DNA of 5,393 bases, from NCBI GenBank assembly GCA_947630255.1, contig CANRGU010000086.1, positions 1 to 5,393 of the forward strand. The letters are read 5' to 3'. A model generated the notes under the pieces. The model made no database searches and was not told where the DNA came from. It saw only the letters and a list, made by a program, of their open reading frames with translations. Position 1 is the stretch's first letter. Each line of letters begins with the position of its first letter. This document shows, piece after piece, positions 5,294 through 5,393 of this stretch. A program made the position numbers and the translations under genes. This DNA is from an uncultured Clostridia bacterium. Lineage in GTDB: Bacteria > Bacillota > Clostridia > TANB77 > CAG-508.

Positions 5294-5318
5294 AAAATTA
5301 CCATATTGTTACTACTAT
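5294..5318. other. Presumed right junction (attR-like) between accessory DNA and feoB
   Basis: FeoB-like coding sense is recognisable from about 5314 rightward (T-M-C-M-G...). Going left, the same frame reads a few residues unlike FeoB and meets a TAA at 5293-5295. The change from non-coding AT-rich DNA to conserved coding sequence therefore happens within about 25 bases. This is what the end of an element inserted in a gene looks like. The left junction is not in the window, so the exact crossover point and any target duplication cannot be read. Confidence 0.55.
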
Positions 5319-5393
5319 GTGCATGGGATTTGGATGTAATGCTGCAGGAGTTGTTGGAGCAAGGATTATCGATTCTCCAAGAGAAAGATTGAT
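5317..5393 (+). CDS. feoB: Ferrous iron transporter FeoB, internal/3' fragment cut at its left side
   Basis: The frame reads MCMGFGCNAAGVVG followed by ARIIDSPRERL and runs off the right edge. The GFGCN motif with the downstream ARxxDSPRERL is characteristic of the transmembrane core (Gate region) of FeoB, the GTP-dependent Fe(II) importer of the inner membrane; this form is typical of clostridial FeoB proteins. A whole FeoB has a G domain and several membrane segments before this point, but upstream the frame meets a stop at 5293-5295, no ribosome binding site precedes the ATG, and nothing to the left encodes the N-terminal part. The gene is thus interrupted here, probably by insertion of the accessory DNA, with the 5' part expected beyond the left edge. 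The remaining fragment is unlikely to be functional in this arrangement unless the element is excised. Confidence 0.8.
   Translation, partial: MCMGFGCNAAGVVGARIIDSPRERL

Noticed and set aside
5089..5295. Plus-strand open frame of 68 codons opposite the small acidic gene
   Set aside because: It is a serine/asparagine/phenylalanine-rich shadow of the minus-strand gene, without a ribosome site.

Overview
The window looks like the DNA of a low-GC Firmicute, most likely a clostridium. It is very AT-rich, with strong AAAGGAG-type ribosome binding sites, sigma-A-like promoters and AT-biased codons. The last ~77 bases are an exception: they encode the conserved core of a clostridial-type FeoB ferrous iron transporter. 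That reading frame hits a stop codon just upstream and has no ribosome binding site, so feoB is cut at about 5293-5317. The simplest reading is that nearly all of the window is accessory DNA forming one end of an element inserted into feoB. The other end, and any integrase, lie left of base 1.

Layout. (1) 121-276, minus strand: a 51-codon gene for a small helical protein resembling the small proteins often found beside serine recombinases. Its upstream region (about 364-450) is unusually G/C-rich and, read on the minus strand, folds into two GAAA-capped hairpins. The second can extend into a terminator-like stem followed by six U, and this extension competes with the stem of the first. It is a candidate attenuated leader. 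(2) 609-1377, plus strand: a textbook promoter, then a DUF3800 protein of 238 residues. (3) 1378-1677: two tandem copies of a structured RNA of about 85-90 nt. They share a 32-nt core (31/32 identical) inside flanking stems whose sequences differ but whose pairing is kept. Each copy has a candidate promoter, and an intrinsic terminator follows the second. DUF3800 genes are known to sit beside several otherwise unexplained structured RNA families, so this DUF3800-plus-two-RNAs module is the most interesting part of the window. (4) 1678-1895: no gene; one long nested hairpin at 1699-1782. (5) 1896-4748, minus strand: one 950-residue polypeptide joining an HsdR-type nuclease domain, an HsdM-type adenine methyltransferase and a two-half HsdS-type specificity region, a complete single-chain restriction-modification enzyme without a translocase motor. 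A 9-bp palindrome lies in its promoter region. (6) 4899-5171, minus strand: a small acidic, helical protein resembling DUF6809. (7) 5293-5317: junction with feoB.

Together the window reads as a compact island: a restriction-modification enzyme, a DUF3800/RNA module of unknown function, and small accessory proteins typical of mobile elements. The DUF3800 unit and the restriction enzyme are convergent, with the RNA genes between them. Whether the DUF3800/RNA unit is a defence system, a toxin-antitoxin-like pair or a selfish element cannot be decided from the sequence.
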